Shown piece by piece: positions 26,164-35,148 of a stretch of DNA of 64,000 nucleotides (the first letter of the stretch is position 1; every line of letters begins with the position of its first letter). The translations under genes were made by a program, and so were the position numbers. Origin of the DNA: UBA11865 sp963749825 (GTDB lineage Bacteria > Chloroflexota > Anaerolineae > Promineifilales > Promineifilaceae); contig CAVVOI010000012.1 of the NCBI GenBank assembly GCA_963749825.1, positions 1,612,001 through 1,676,000 on the forward strand. Reading direction: 5' to 3'. The notes beneath the pieces were generated by a model. The model worked only from the letters and a program-made list of their open reading frames with translations. It was not told the DNA's origin and ran no database searches.

Positions 26164-26541
26164 ATGACGGCCGAAACCGAGGTCAAATTAAAGGTGGCAG
26201 TGGTGGGGGCCTGTGCCTCAGGGAAAAGCGCCCTGGTTGCGGCTCTACGACAAGCGGGATATGAGGCGCGCCACGTGGCTCAAGAACATTCCTACGTTCC
26301 ATATATGTGGCAACGCATCAGCCAACCAGACGTACTGGTCTATCTGGATGTGGACTATCAATCGATCAAAATTCGCCGGCCGCGCTTGAATTTCAAACCT
26401 GAACACCTGGCGGAACAAAATAGGCGTCTATCTCATGCCAGACAAAGCTGCCACCTCTATTTGGACACCGGAGAATTAAGTCTTGAAGCCGTGCGCGACC
26501 AGACTCTGTCCTTTCTACGAGAATTTAGGCCAGCGAGTTGA
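26164..26541 (+). CDS. Small P-loop NTPase-like protein
   Basis: A 125-residue protein beginning with a beta strand and Walker A: VAVVGACASGKSALVAAL at residues 11-28. DVLVYLDVDYQSI near residue 58 could serve as Walker B. The length is too short for a full kinase with lid domain, but a compact adenylate-kinase-like or GTPase-like fold is possible. RRPRLNFKPEHLAEQNRRL is conserved-looking and basic. It follows the PPM phosphatase by two bases, so the two are almost certainly co-expressed and may act together. Substrate unknown. Confidence 0.65.
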   Translation: MTAETEVKLKVAVVGACASGKSALVAALRQAGYEARHVAQEHSYVPYMWQRISQPDVLVYLDVDYQSIKIRRPRLNFKPEHLAEQNRRLSHARQSCHLYLDTGELSLEAVRDQTLSFLREFRPAS

Positions 26542-26564
26542 TCGCGTGTTCCAGGCAAAAACCA

Positions 26565-27380
26565 TCAGCGCCCCAATATTCGCTTAGTTATCCCTCCGCT
26601 ATCCAGCTTTTCCTTCAACGCTTCCTGCATTTTTAGCGCTTCTGGATGATCGGCTTTGATCTTTAGGACACGTCTATTGCAATGGGCTGCTTCCACGAAT
26701 TCCTCCATTCGCCAGTAAGCCAGGCTCATTTTGTGCCATAACGCTTCATCCTCAGCGGAAAAGTGAGTCGCTTCTTTATATATGGTGACTGCCTGGTCGT
26801 ATTGCTTGAACCGATAATAACAATCACCTAGATCTTGTCGAAGACGTAGCTTTTGAGGTACTGTTTCGGCCGCTTCCGTCGCCTTTGCGTACCATTGGAT
26901 TGCTTCTTCGAGATTCTCTTGTTCCTGCCAATAAGCGATTTCACCCCTGAGTACATAATAATCAGCCGGGTTGATTTCCTCAAGATAGTCCAGGACCAAT
27001 CTGGCATCTTCAAAACGGCCACTGTAAACATAGATAAAGGCTTCAACCATATTGATCTCAAGAACATCCGGTGCCATTTCCTGGGCTTTTTCGAGCCACT
27101 CTAAGGACAGAGATAAACCCGATTCCGCATGGTTGCCGTCTTTCTCTCTTGAAGCCTTTATTAACGTATAAGCTATCCCGGCGTAAGCGTAAGGCGCTGA
27201 GTCACCGGATTGGAATGTCCGAAGAGCAGCTATCAGAGGTTTGGGATCAGCACGAAAATCATCAGCTTGATCAAGTCCCACTTCATATACTTTTCGACCG
27301 AGCTCGGTGGCCTCGGCCGAACCAGGCCAATTCATCTTATCTATGACGGGACCGATCTTTTCAACTAATACTTTACCCAT
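26565..27380 (-). CDS. TPR repeat protein
   Basis: A 271-residue soluble protein with about five tetratricopeptide-like repeats, clearest at residues 95-245 (for example LRQDLGDCYYRFKQYDQAVT and LWHKMSLAYWRMEEFVEAAH). The N-terminus, MGKVLVEKIGPVIDKM, is not a signal peptide. It would be a protein-interaction scaffold. It converges on the P-loop gene. I see no enzymatic motif and no functional clue from context. Confidence 0.75.
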   Translation of the reverse strand: MGKVLVEKIGPVIDKMNWPGSAEATELGRKVYEVGLDQADDFRADPKPLIAALRTFQSGDSAPYAYAGIAYTLIKASREKDGNHAESGLSLSLEWLEKAQEMAPDVLEINMVEAFIYVYSGRFEDARLVLDYLEEINPADYYVLRGEIAYWQEQENLEEAIQWYAKATEAAETVPQKLRLRQDLGDCYYRFKQYDQAVTIYKEATHFSAEDEALWHKMSLAYWRMEEFVEAAHCNRRVLKIKADHPEALKMQEALKEKLDSGGITKRILGR

Positions 27381-27534
27381 GATTGCACTTGATTCCTGAA
27401 CCCTTGTAAATTAAGCTGCTTGTCGAGAAAGTTATAGGATCAATGTTTAGTTCAAGGCAAGAAATCCAACCTGCTTCGCCCGCCCACTCTCTTCAAAATT
27501 TTAAGCAAACATTAAGATAAAGTGTACAAAGTTT

Positions 27535-27570
27535 CCGAAAAAAGAAAAGACCCCTCTTTCGAGGGGCCTC
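27535..27570 (-). terminator. Rho-independent terminator of groESL
   Basis: On the minus strand GAGGCCCCTC, a GAAA loop and GAGGGGTC, followed by TTTTCTTTTTT. It lies just after the groEL stop at 27597. Confidence 0.85.
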
Positions 27571-27596
27571 GTTTATCTTGGATTTACTTCAAATGA

Positions 27597-29246
27597 CTAG
27601 AAGTCACCCATGCCGCCGGGGGGCATTCCACCGGGCATGCCGCCCATAGAGTTTTTCTCTGGCAGGTCAGTGATGAGCGCCTCGGTCGTCAAGATCATAG
27701 CCGCGATACTGGCTGCATTTTCCAAGGCACCTCTGGTAACCTTGGCTGGGTCGATGATGCCGGCCTTGATCATGTTAACATAATCTTCAGTCAAGACATC
27801 ATAGCCAATATTCCGATCGTTTTCTTTTTCTTGAGCAGCGCGGACATTCTGAATGATCACGTCGCCGTTTTTACCGGCATTTTCGGCGATCTTACGCATT
27901 GGGGCCAATAAAGCCGCACGCAAAATCTTAACACCCGTAGTTGCATCAACGCCTTCCACCTCGACAGAATCAAGGGCAGGCAAAGCATTCAAAAGAGCTA
28001 CGCCACCACCGGGAACGATTCCTTCCTCGACGGCCGCTCGGGTAGCGCTCAAGGCATCCTCTACCCGGTGCTTCTTTTCTTTCAACTCAACTTCAGTCGC
28101 GGCGCCAACACGAATGATGGCCACGCCACCGGCAAGTTTAGCCAGTCGTTCTTGCAGTTTTTCACGGTCATAGTCGGAGGTGCTGCGATCGATCTCGACT
28201 TTAATCTGCTCGACCCGACCCTTAATCTGTGCTTCATCTCCACCGCCATCGACGACAGTTGTATCGTCCTTGTTAGAGATTACCTTGCCGGCCCGGCCGA
28301 GATCAGCTACCTGGACGCTTTCAAGTTTGCGGCCCATTTCTTCGGTGATGACCTGTCCTCCGGTGAGGACCGCGATATCCTGTAGCATCGCTTTGCGGCG
28401 ATCGCCAAACCCAGGCGCCTTAATAGCTAAGGCGTTGATGGTGCCTCGCAGCTTGTTTAAAACCATGGTGGCCAAAGCTTCGCCGTCGATATCCTCGGCG
28501 ATGACAACCAGGTTTCGTTTGCCGGTCTGGATCAGCTTCTCAAGAATCGGAACCAAATCTTGGGCAGAACTGATCTTCTTGTCATGAATGAGAATGTAAG
28601 CATCTTCGATTACCGCTTCCATCGAATCGGAGTCAGTGATGAAGTATGGGCTGATGTAACCACGATCGAATTGCATGCCGTCGACGAATTCTTGCTCGAA
28701 ATCGAGGCTTTGCGATTCTTCAACCGTGATAACGCCATCTTTGCCAACTTTGTCCATCACCTCGGCGATCAGCGTGCCGATTTCTTTGTCTTGGGCTGAA
28801 ATGGCGGCTACGGAGGCAATTTCCTCCATGCTATCAATGGAGACAGCCATATCTCTAATGGCCTGCGAGAGTGCTTCTGTTCCAGCTTCAATACCACGCT
28901 TTAACAACATGGGATTGGCGCCAGCAACAACATTCTTGAGGCCTTCATTGACGATATTCTGGGCCAATACGGTTGCAGTTGTGGTGCCGTCACCAGCGAT
29001 ATCATTGGTTTTGGTAGCGGCTTCTTTCAGCAACTGGGCGCCCATATTCTCAAAAGGATCTTCCAGTTCGATTTCTTTGGCCACGGTCACGCCATCATGG
29101 GTGATGGTCGGTGCGCCAAATTTTTTATCCAGGGCGACGTTACGGCCTTTCGGGCCAAGAGTCGTTGCCACGGCCGTAGCCAGTGTATCGACGCCAACTT
29201 TCAGTCTACGTCGTGCATCTTCAGAAAAAACGAGTTGTTTAGCCAT
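27597..29246 (-). CDS. groEL: Chaperonin GroEL (60 kDa)
   Basis: A 549-residue group I chaperonin subunit that forms a double heptameric ring and folds proteins with ATP and GroES. The N-terminus is MAKQLVFSEDARRRLKVGVD. ATP-site motifs TLGPKGRNVALDKKFG and GDGTTTATVLAQ, plus the hinge and equatorial motifs VPGGGVALLNAL and ENAASIAAMILTTEALI, are all intact. The C-terminus ends in the usual Gly-Met-rich tail GGMPGGMPPGGMGDF. GGAG precedes the ATG. It is 25 bases downstream of groES in one operon under CIRCE control. Confidence 0.98.
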   Translation of the reverse strand: MAKQLVFSEDARRRLKVGVDTLATAVATTLGPKGRNVALDKKFGAPTITHDGVTVAKEIELEDPFENMGAQLLKEAATKTNDIAGDGTTTATVLAQNIVNEGLKNVVAGANPMLLKRGIEAGTEALSQAIRDMAVSIDSMEEIASVAAISAQDKEIGTLIAEVMDKVGKDGVITVEESQSLDFEQEFVDGMQFDRGYISPYFITDSDSMEAVIEDAYILIHDKKISSAQDLVPILEKLIQTGKRNLVVIAEDIDGEALATMVLNKLRGTINALAIKAPGFGDRRKAMLQDIAVLTGGQVITEEMGRKLESVQVADLGRAGKVISNKDDTTVVDGGGDEAQIKGRVEQIKVEIDRSTSDYDREKLQERLAKLAGGVAIIRVGAATEVELKEKKHRVEDALSATRAAVEEGIVPGGGVALLNALPALDSVEVEGVDATTGVKILRAALLAPMRKIAENAGKNGDVIIQNVRAAQEKENDRNIGYDVLTEDYVNMIKAGIIDPAKVTRGALENAASIAAMILTTEALITDLPEKNSMGGMPGGMPPGGMGDF

Positions 29247-29271
29247 GTCTTATTTCTCCTAATGAGTATGT

Positions 29272-29568
29272 TTAGTCCTCAAGAATCGCCAATACGTCAG
29301 ATTCTTTGAGAATCAACACTTTTTCGCCATCAATTTTGATTTCGGTACCACCATACTTGGCATACAGGACGATATCATCGACGGCAACATCCATCTCAAT
29401 TCGTTTTCCATCGTCATCACGCCGGCCGGGGCCAATAGCCACGACAACACCTTGTTGGGGCTTTTCCTTGGCGGTTTCGGGCAATACGAGTCCCGAAGAA
29501 GTGGTCTCCTCTTGTTCCTGGGGCTTGACGACCAAACGGTCTCCAAGCGGTTTTAGCTTTTTGGACAT
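29272..29568 (-). CDS. groES: Co-chaperonin GroES (10 kDa)
   Basis: A 98-residue lid of the chaperonin. It shows LKPLGDRLVVKPQEQEETTS, the mobile loop with SGLVLPETAKEKP, VVAIGPGRRDD and the C-terminal YAKYGGTEIKIDGEKVLILK with DVLAIL. AAAGGAG lies upstream of the ATG. It is first in the groES-groEL operon, with a leader of about 85 bases that carries the downstream CIRCE element. Confidence 0.97.
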   Translation of the reverse strand: MSKKLKPLGDRLVVKPQEQEETTSSGLVLPETAKEKPQQGVVVAIGPGRRDDDGKRIEMDVAVDDIVLYAKYGGTEIKIDGEKVLILKESDVLAILED

Positions 29569-29621
29569 TGAGTCTATTCTCCTTTCTTAAGCTAATCTTT
29601 TTTGGGATTTATGTAATATTG

Positions 29622-29648
29622 TTAGCACTCTCGTGGCGAGAGTGCTAA
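29622..29648 (-). promoter_or_regulatory. CIRCE operator (perfect) in the groES leader
   Basis: TTAGCACTC at 29622-29630, nine bases, GAGTGCTAA at 29640-29648. This is the exact HrcA-binding consensus. It lies just after the predicted transcription start. Confidence 0.97.
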
Positions 29649-29659
29649 CAATATCAAAA

Positions 29660-29687
29660 ATTGTAGCACAATTTCATGGGCTGTCAA
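29660..29687 (-). promoter_or_regulatory. groESL promoter
   Basis: On the minus strand: perfect TTGACA at 29687-29682, 16 bases, then TACAAT at 29665-29660, with TGC in front making an extended -10. It sits between two CIRCE copies. Confidence 0.85.
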
Positions 29688-29693
29688 GGGTTT

Positions 29694-29720
29694 TTAGCAC
29701 TCTTTCCGCTAGACTGCTAA
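29694..29720 (-). promoter_or_regulatory. Second CIRCE operator (one mismatch) upstream of the groESL -35
   Basis: TTAGCACTC at 29694-29702, nine bases, GACTGCTAA at 29712-29720. One base of the right arm differs from consensus. It starts 72 bases from the first copy and overlaps the stop codon of the upstream TPR gene. Confidence 0.85.
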
Positions 29721-30925
29721 GAACCGGCTTCGATCGCCGCAGCGCGACAAAGGTCGAGCCCTTCCAGCGCATTGACATCATCCGGGATGGTCTCGAGCAC
29801 TTTTTGAAAAAGTGGGATGGCTTGGTCGCAGTTCTGCTCCCCTTTGAAATAGTAAGCCAGTCCCAGCATATTATAGTAGGTAGAATTGGCTACGGTCACC
29901 TTATCGTACTGATCGACGGCCGTCTCCAGTTCTGGAATGGCGCTATCGTAATTGAGGTTGCGGTAATAGGCCGCGCCGAGGTGAGCGTGAACTCGCACCA
30001 TTTCCGGGTCTAGCTCCACCGCCTTAATCAGATTCTCCTCGGCCGAAGGGTATTCCCCAATCAAGAAGTACATCCAACCCAAGCCGTCATAAGCTGCCGC
30101 GCTACCCGGTGCCGTGTCCAAGGCATCTTGAAATGTCAAAATGGCGGTGGGGATATCGCGAGTAGCATAATAATTGTAGGCCAAACCGATATGCAAATCG
30201 GCCAAATTGGGGCTTTGATCAAGAGCCAATTGATATTGCTCGATTGCCGCCGGATAAAAACCTTGTAGCTCCATGACCGTTGCCATATTAAGGCGAACAA
30301 CTGGATCATCTGGATCAATCGACAAAGCTATTTCGGCCGCCTCTTGCGCTCGCGCGTATTGTTCTGGTCCTAGCTGCGCCAACGCGCCGGCGAGATAGGC
30401 ATAGGATTTGGCATTGCTTGGATTCAGTTCAGTAGCGGCTCGGGCAGCTCGTACTGCTTCGGCATAAGCTAAATCGGCGTTGGTTGGATCGCCGGTTTCG
30501 GCCAACCGCGCCCCTTGAGCCAGCTGGGCGCCAGCCAGAGTCGACCAGGTCTGATCGTTTTCCGGAGCCAGAACCACGGCTTGCTGAGCCCAGTTCAATG
30601 CTTCCTCGGGCTGATTGGTGGCAATTAACAAATTGATCAAGGGCAAGTAGAACTCTACCCGGCTGCTGTCTAATAGAATCGATTCTTCGTAGGCATCGAT
30701 GGCATCGCCATACTCGCCATCACGCTCCAAGAGAGCGGCGCTCGCTGCGTAAGATGCGGCCGACCGGGTCGGCTCTGGTGTAGGGGGCAAGACGATGGTC
30801 TCTCGAACCATATCAGCATTGCTGATGACGAATATCCCTGCCGCCAGTGCCGCTATTACCACGATAACCAGCAGGCAAGATGGCCCACTGCGCGGCCGCT
30901 TTCTAGGTGTGCGCCGGATCTCCAT
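29717..30925 (-). CDS. Membrane-anchored TPR protein
   Basis: A 402-residue protein. A basic N-terminus (MEIRRTPRKRPRSG) and one hydrophobic helix (LLVIVVIAALAAGIFVIS, about residues 18-35) form a signal anchor, so the rest should lie outside the membrane. A short Pro-Thr linker leads into about nine TPRs from residue 55 to 395, such as ADLHIGLAYNYYATRDIPTA and VRVHAHLGAAYYRNLNYDSA. It probably scaffolds proteins at the cell surface. Its stop codon overlaps the second CIRCE site, but it is upstream of the groESL promoter and need not be heat-controlled. Confidence 0.8.
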   Translation of the reverse strand: MEIRRTPRKRPRSGPSCLLVIVVIAALAAGIFVISNADMVRETIVLPPTPEPTRSAASYAASAALLERDGEYGDAIDAYEESILLDSSRVEFYLPLINLLIATNQPEEALNWAQQAVVLAPENDQTWSTLAGAQLAQGARLAETGDPTNADLAYAEAVRAARAATELNPSNAKSYAYLAGALAQLGPEQYARAQEAAEIALSIDPDDPVVRLNMATVMELQGFYPAAIEQYQLALDQSPNLADLHIGLAYNYYATRDIPTAILTFQDALDTAPGSAAAYDGLGWMYFLIGEYPSAEENLIKAVELDPEMVRVHAHLGAAYYRNLNYDSAIPELETAVDQYDKVTVANSTYYNMLGLAYYFKGEQNCDQAIPLFQKVLETIPDDVNALEGLDLCRAAAIEAGS

Positions 30926-31169
30926 ATCTGCTTCTGTCTATCGCTTGCCTTGGCTCCACGTGCCATTCGACAATTGGCGAATGATCCTTTTCATTAGCAT
31001 GGGCGACTAGCCCTTCATATAATCATCACAAAAATTGCCGACCACATGAGCCGGCAAGAGTCAAGCGATATTAACACTACCCCTATGGGTCGTCAAAGAA
31101 CATTTAGCTCGTTCTTATACCTAAAGGCTGTAAGCCTACTTCAGCCGGTTGCTTGCTTCCAGTTCCTGC

Positions 31170-32132
31170 CTAAGAAAACCTCGACCGTCTTCTCCAACGC
31201 CAGATAACCCCTAGCGGATAACCGGTCATCTTGGCTATATCGCCAATTAGCCGGATTAACGGTATCAGGGCGAAGGCTTTAGCCTGCTGAGGTTTCGGCC
31301 AATCTTGGATCTGGGGCCAGAGTCGTTGGGCCGGTCGCCGGCAATAAACGCCGCCTCCGATGATGAGCAAGGCCCAACCGAACAAATTTCGCCGGCAAAT
31401 CAGTCTGGCTAAAAAAGGTAGTCCGGCGAAATAGGTCAGATAACGAATTACATGTCGCTTGGGCCACAGCCCAGCCTTACCATCACCGCGGGCATATAGA
31501 AAATATTGGCGAGCATAAGCGTGAAGGTCCTCGCGCGGCCGGAAGGAGGTGATGGCTTTCGGCGAGAAAGGAAAGGGGCCAAATTGTTCTCGCAAGGCCA
31601 GGTCAAATATTAAATCCTCGCCATAATCCAACCATTCCGGGTAGCCGCCTACATCTTGCCAGGCACTCTTAAGATAGGCTATCGACCGGCTCGAGGGCAA
31701 GAAGGTTTCGGGCTCGATGTCATCCAAGGTCGGCAATACGGTTGCTCCCATCACAACTTCGAAACGGGTCTTTGGATCCGGCTCAAACCAACCGCTGACT
31801 ACCCGAGCGGCGTCTTCCTCAATCGGCCTAACGAGTTCCTCCAACCAGATAGGTGAAAGAACGACGCCGGCGTCGACGGAAGCTATTATTGGGCCGGTTG
31901 CGGCCGAAATCGCCTGGTTTCGCCCCTGGCTGATGTTGCTGCCCGGCGAGACAATGACCAGGATAGGTAATTCTTGCTGATATTCCCTAAGCACCTTGAC
32001 CGTATCGTCCGTCGAGCCGCCATCACAGAATACAACTTCATCGGGCGGTCTACTTTGGCTCACCATAGAGTCCAGCAAGGCTCGCAGGGCGTTCCCTTCA
32101 TTCTTTACCGTACAGATAACGGAAACTTTCAT
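31170..32132 (-). CDS. Family 2 glycosyltransferase
   Basis: A 320-residue GT2 (GT-A fold) enzyme from the ATG at 32132, giving MKVSVICTVKNEGNALRALL. An upstream in-frame start at 32156 is less likely. VVFCDGGSTDDTVKVL supplies the nucleotide-binding Asp residues, IVSPGSNISQGRNQAI the next loop, and IASVDAGVVLSPIWLEELV takes the place of the DxD region. YGEDLIFDLALREQFG is the ED acceptor motif. Hydrophobic stretches near residues 215-260 suggest membrane association. TACTAT lies seven bases before the ATG, so the transcript may be leaderless. It is divergent from another GT2 gene and belongs to a cell-surface polysaccharide or glycolipid cluster. Confidence 0.85.
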   Translation of the reverse strand: MKVSVICTVKNEGNALRALLDSMVSQSRPPDEVVFCDGGSTDDTVKVLREYQQELPILVIVSPGSNISQGRNQAISAATGPIIASVDAGVVLSPIWLEELVRPIEEDAARVVSGWFEPDPKTRFEVVMGATVLPTLDDIEPETFLPSSRSIAYLKSAWQDVGGYPEWLDYGEDLIFDLALREQFGPFPFSPKAITSFRPREDLHAYARQYFLYARGDGKAGLWPKRHVIRYLTYFAGLPFLARLICRRNLFGWALLIIGGGVYCRRPAQRLWPQIQDWPKPQQAKAFALIPLIRLIGDIAKMTGYPLGVIWRWRRRSRFS

Positions 32133-32301
32133 CTCTAGAATAGTACCACAAGTCAACTTGAGAGATTGAACTCGTGAATAAATGTGATTCAGAACGGTTA
32201 GGTCTTGCTTCGACCAGCTCGCGAGACAAGCAACCTGGCTTGATGTTTAAGTTGAAGACCGCTTGTCAGCCATAGCCTCCGTGATAGAATCCGCTCTAGC
32301 C

Positions 32302-33348
32302 ATGATAAAAAGTGAAACAGTGACTTTTTCGCCACTAGCGACAGAAAGTGAAGCGACTGATTTAACCATCATCGTTCCCGTCTTGAATGAGGTAGACAAT
32401 CTCCGCCCTCTGGTTGATGAGATCATCGCTGCCCTGGAGGATGAAACTCTTAGGTACGAGGTATTGTTTATCGATGATGGCAGCAACGATGGTAGTTTCG
32501 AGTTAATGAAGGAGCTCCACCAGGAATATCCGCAAATTGGCGCCATTCGGTTCCGGCGCAACTTCGGCCAGACAGCTGCCTTTGCGGCCGGGTTCGACCA
32601 TTCCAAGGGCCGGATTATCGTGACCATCGATGCCGACCGGCAGAATGATCCGGCTGATATTCCTGTGCTGGTGGCTAAGTTCAATGAAGGATTTGACGTC
32701 GTTAATGGCTGGCGTCAGAACCGGCAAGATGGCTTTTTATTGCGGAAAGTGCCCTCCTATCTCGCCAACCGAATGATAGCTCGGGCGACCGGCGTTAAGC
32801 TTCATGATAGGGGTTGTTCGCTCCGGGCTTATAGCATAGAAGTTGCCAGGGATTTAAACCTTTATGGCGAAATGCACCGCTTTATTCCGGAACTATCCAG
32901 CACGGCCGGCTTTAAGATGGCTGAAGTACCGGTTGGCCACCGGCCAAGAACGGCCGGCACCTCAAAGTATGGCATTTCTCGAACTTTCCGTGTGGTTTTG
33001 GATTTGTTGACGATCTTGTTTCTTAGTCGTTATAGTGCTCGGCCCATGCACTTATTTGGTGGCGTCGGCATCTTGTCTGTTGGTCTTGGCCTACTAACCG
33101 GCTTGTACCTGGTAACTATTAAGGTCTGGGCCGGGATACGAGGAGGAATGGAAGGTTTTCGCAGCGTACATATTGGCGACCGGCCGTTGCTCATGCTTTC
33201 TGTTTTGCTCGTGATCCTCGGCGTCCAGTTCTTTGTCATGGGCCTGTTAGCCGAGTTAATCGTACGAACGTATTACGAGAGTCAAAACAAACCGATATAC
33301 TATGTGCGGGAAATCGTATCCTCTGGTGAGGAAAGGCCCTTAACTTAG
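32302..33348 (+). CDS. Polyprenyl-phosphate glycosyltransferase (GT2, DPM/GtrB-like)
   Basis: A 348-residue enzyme resembling dolichol-phosphate mannosyltransferase and GtrB. It would move a sugar from a nucleotide to undecaprenyl phosphate at the inner face of the membrane. Motifs: LTIIVPVLNEVDNLRPLVDE, EVLFIDDGSNDGSFELM, IRFRRNFGQTAAFAAGF and IVTIDADRQNDPADIP, which has the DxD-like Asp. Two C-terminal helices (LFGGVGILSVGLGLLTGLYL and PLLMLSVLLVILGVQFFVMG) are typical. I start at ATG 32302, which fits the TAGAAT at 32285-32290. A TTG at 32263 would extend it by 13 residues. Confidence 0.85.
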   Translation: MIKSETVTFSPLATESEATDLTIIVPVLNEVDNLRPLVDEIIAALEDETLRYEVLFIDDGSNDGSFELMKELHQEYPQIGAIRFRRNFGQTAAFAAGFDHSKGRIIVTIDADRQNDPADIPVLVAKFNEGFDVVNGWRQNRQDGFLLRKVPSYLANRMIARATGVKLHDRGCSLRAYSIEVARDLNLYGEMHRFIPELSSTAGFKMAEVPVGHRPRTAGTSKYGISRTFRVVLDLLTILFLSRYSARPMHLFGGVGILSVGLGLLTGLYLVTIKVWAGIRGGMEGFRSVHIGDRPLLMLSVLLVILGVQFFVMGLLAELIVRTYYESQNKPIYYVREIVSSGEERPLT

Positions 33349-33412
33349 GGTTGCGTTCAACGTTTTCCATAAAGCTAACAAAGTAACATTTAGACCATCC
33401 GTAAAGTATAAG

Positions 33413-35032
33413 ATGAAATTACTCATTGTCGGGATAGATGGGGCGACTTTTGACCTGATCCATCCCTGGTCTCAAGAAGGATATCTTCCAAATCTGACGA
33501 AACTCATGTCAGGAGGCGTCCAGTCCAACCTGGCTTCAACTCTGCCTCCAGTAACAAGTCCTGCCTGGCCAACATTCATGACCGGCTGTAATCCTGGCAA
33601 GCACGGTGTTTTTGACTTCATCCAACCATCCGGGGCTAATTACAATCTGGTTAATTCCACGAAGATAAAACAACCGACCTTATGGCAGCGGCTGTCGGCA
33701 AGCGGCTACAAGGTTGGCGTATTGAATGTACCCGTCACCTATCCACCCCAACCCCTCAATGGCTTCATGATATCAGGCATTCTTAGCCCTAAAGAGGGCC
33801 AGATATGTTACCCGGCTGACCTGATCGACCGTTACAAATCCGAACTAGGAGATTATCGAGTTGCTCCCAACATCCAATATAAAAAAGGAAACGAAACTGA
33901 ATTCATCGACGATATTTATGGATTAATCCGGGCTCATGGCGAGTGGGCGCTACATTTAATGAAAGCTGAATCGTGGGATGTGTTGATGATGCACTTCATC
34001 GCTTTGGATATCATGATGCACGCCTTATGGCGCTTCATGGACCGAACCCATGACCGGTACGAGCCCAGCCCGTACGAAAACGCGATTCGTGATGGATACC
34101 GGCTCGTAGACGAATACGTCGGCCGTATGTTGGAGGTTCTGCCCGATGATACGGCCGTCATGGTGATGTCCGATCACGGGTTTGGCCCGTTGCGCAATAT
34201 GGTCAACTTAAATATATTCCTGATGCAGCAAGGCTTGCTCAAACTTAATCGGAAGCCAATGACCCAAATAAAGGCCTCCGCTTCTCGTCTGGGCCTTACA
34301 CCGGCTGGGGTCTACCGGATAGTCGAAAGACTTGGCATGCAAAACCTGGCCACCCGTGTTTCCAAAAATACCCGAAATCAAGTTGTCGGTAGATTTCTGA
34401 GTTTCGAAAATGTCGACTGGAGCCAGACCACTGCCTATAGTATGGGTCATGTAGGTCAAATATACATGAATGTGGCAGGTCGGGAACCAAAGGGGATTAT
34501 CGAGAAAGGCAATTATGACCAGGCGCGGCAACGGGTAATCGATTCTCTCCAGAATTTACGCAGTGGAAGTGGCCAGCCGTTGGTCACTCAAATCATCGTT
34601 AGGGAAGAGACGTACCAAGGACCATTCGCCAAATATGGCCCAGACATTCACCTGGTTATCGACGATTATAATATGATCGCATTTCCACTGTTTGCCACTG
34701 ATGCCAAGGTGATCACTAATCAAATTAGGGGTGATTCAGGCTGTCATCGGCGAGAAGGGATTTTCATTGCCCAGGGTCCAGCCTTAAAGAAGGATCAACA
34801 ATTGCCCGAAGCCAGCATCCTCGACCTGGCCCCGACCATATTACACCTGCTAAATGAACCGGTTCCTCGTATCATGGATGGTGAAGTTCTGGCGAATATA
34901 TTCCTTGTTCCAGGTGAGGTCAGATACCAGGAAGAGGACACTGGAGAGTTTGGCGAGTTTGACAGCCAGGCGCTCAGTGATGAGGAAACAGCCCAGGTGG
35001 AAGAGCGACTACGAAGCCTCGGTTACTTGTAA
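33413..35032 (+). CDS. Alkaline phosphatase superfamily phosphodiesterase
   Basis: A 539-residue protein of the type I phosphodiesterase/nucleotide pyrophosphatase group. MKLLIVGIDGATFDL carries metal ligand Asp9. PPVTSPAWPTFMTG gives the catalytic Thr near residue 46, in a NPGKHGVFDF context. MMHFIALDIMMHALWRFMD and VMVMSDHGFGPL supply further Asp and His zinc ligands, and DSGCHRREGIFIAQGP the last. No signal peptide is evident. Related proteins in this phylum lie beside glycosyltransferases, as here, and may act on phospholipid- or polyprenyl-linked glycans. The exact substrate is unknown. Confidence 0.82.
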   Translation: MKLLIVGIDGATFDLIHPWSQEGYLPNLTKLMSGGVQSNLASTLPPVTSPAWPTFMTGCNPGKHGVFDFIQPSGANYNLVNSTKIKQPTLWQRLSASGYKVGVLNVPVTYPPQPLNGFMISGILSPKEGQICYPADLIDRYKSELGDYRVAPNIQYKKGNETEFIDDIYGLIRAHGEWALHLMKAESWDVLMMHFIALDIMMHALWRFMDRTHDRYEPSPYENAIRDGYRLVDEYVGRMLEVLPDDTAVMVMSDHGFGPLRNMVNLNIFLMQQGLLKLNRKPMTQIKASASRLGLTPAGVYRIVERLGMQNLATRVSKNTRNQVVGRFLSFENVDWSQTTAYSMGHVGQIYMNVAGREPKGIIEKGNYDQARQRVIDSLQNLRSGSGQPLVTQIIVREETYQGPFAKYGPDIHLVIDDYNMIAFPLFATDAKVITNQIRGDSGCHRREGIFIAQGPALKKDQQLPEASILDLAPTILHLLNEPVPRIMDGEVLANIFLVPGEVRYQEEDTGEFGEFDSQALSDEETAQVEERLRSLGYL

Positions 35033-35148
35033 ATCGCCCATGGTACCCAGCCAGCTTCCGGCTTATCGCTATCTTGTAAGTGAACGATCGGGCAAGGGGA
35101 ATTAGGCTAGACTACCTTCATAGCCGATGTTTCTAAGATGACTCCTTT

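Noticed and set aside
28675..29262. 195-residue frame antisense to groEL
   Set aside because: Overlaps a highly conserved gene; composition is that of reversed groEL codons.
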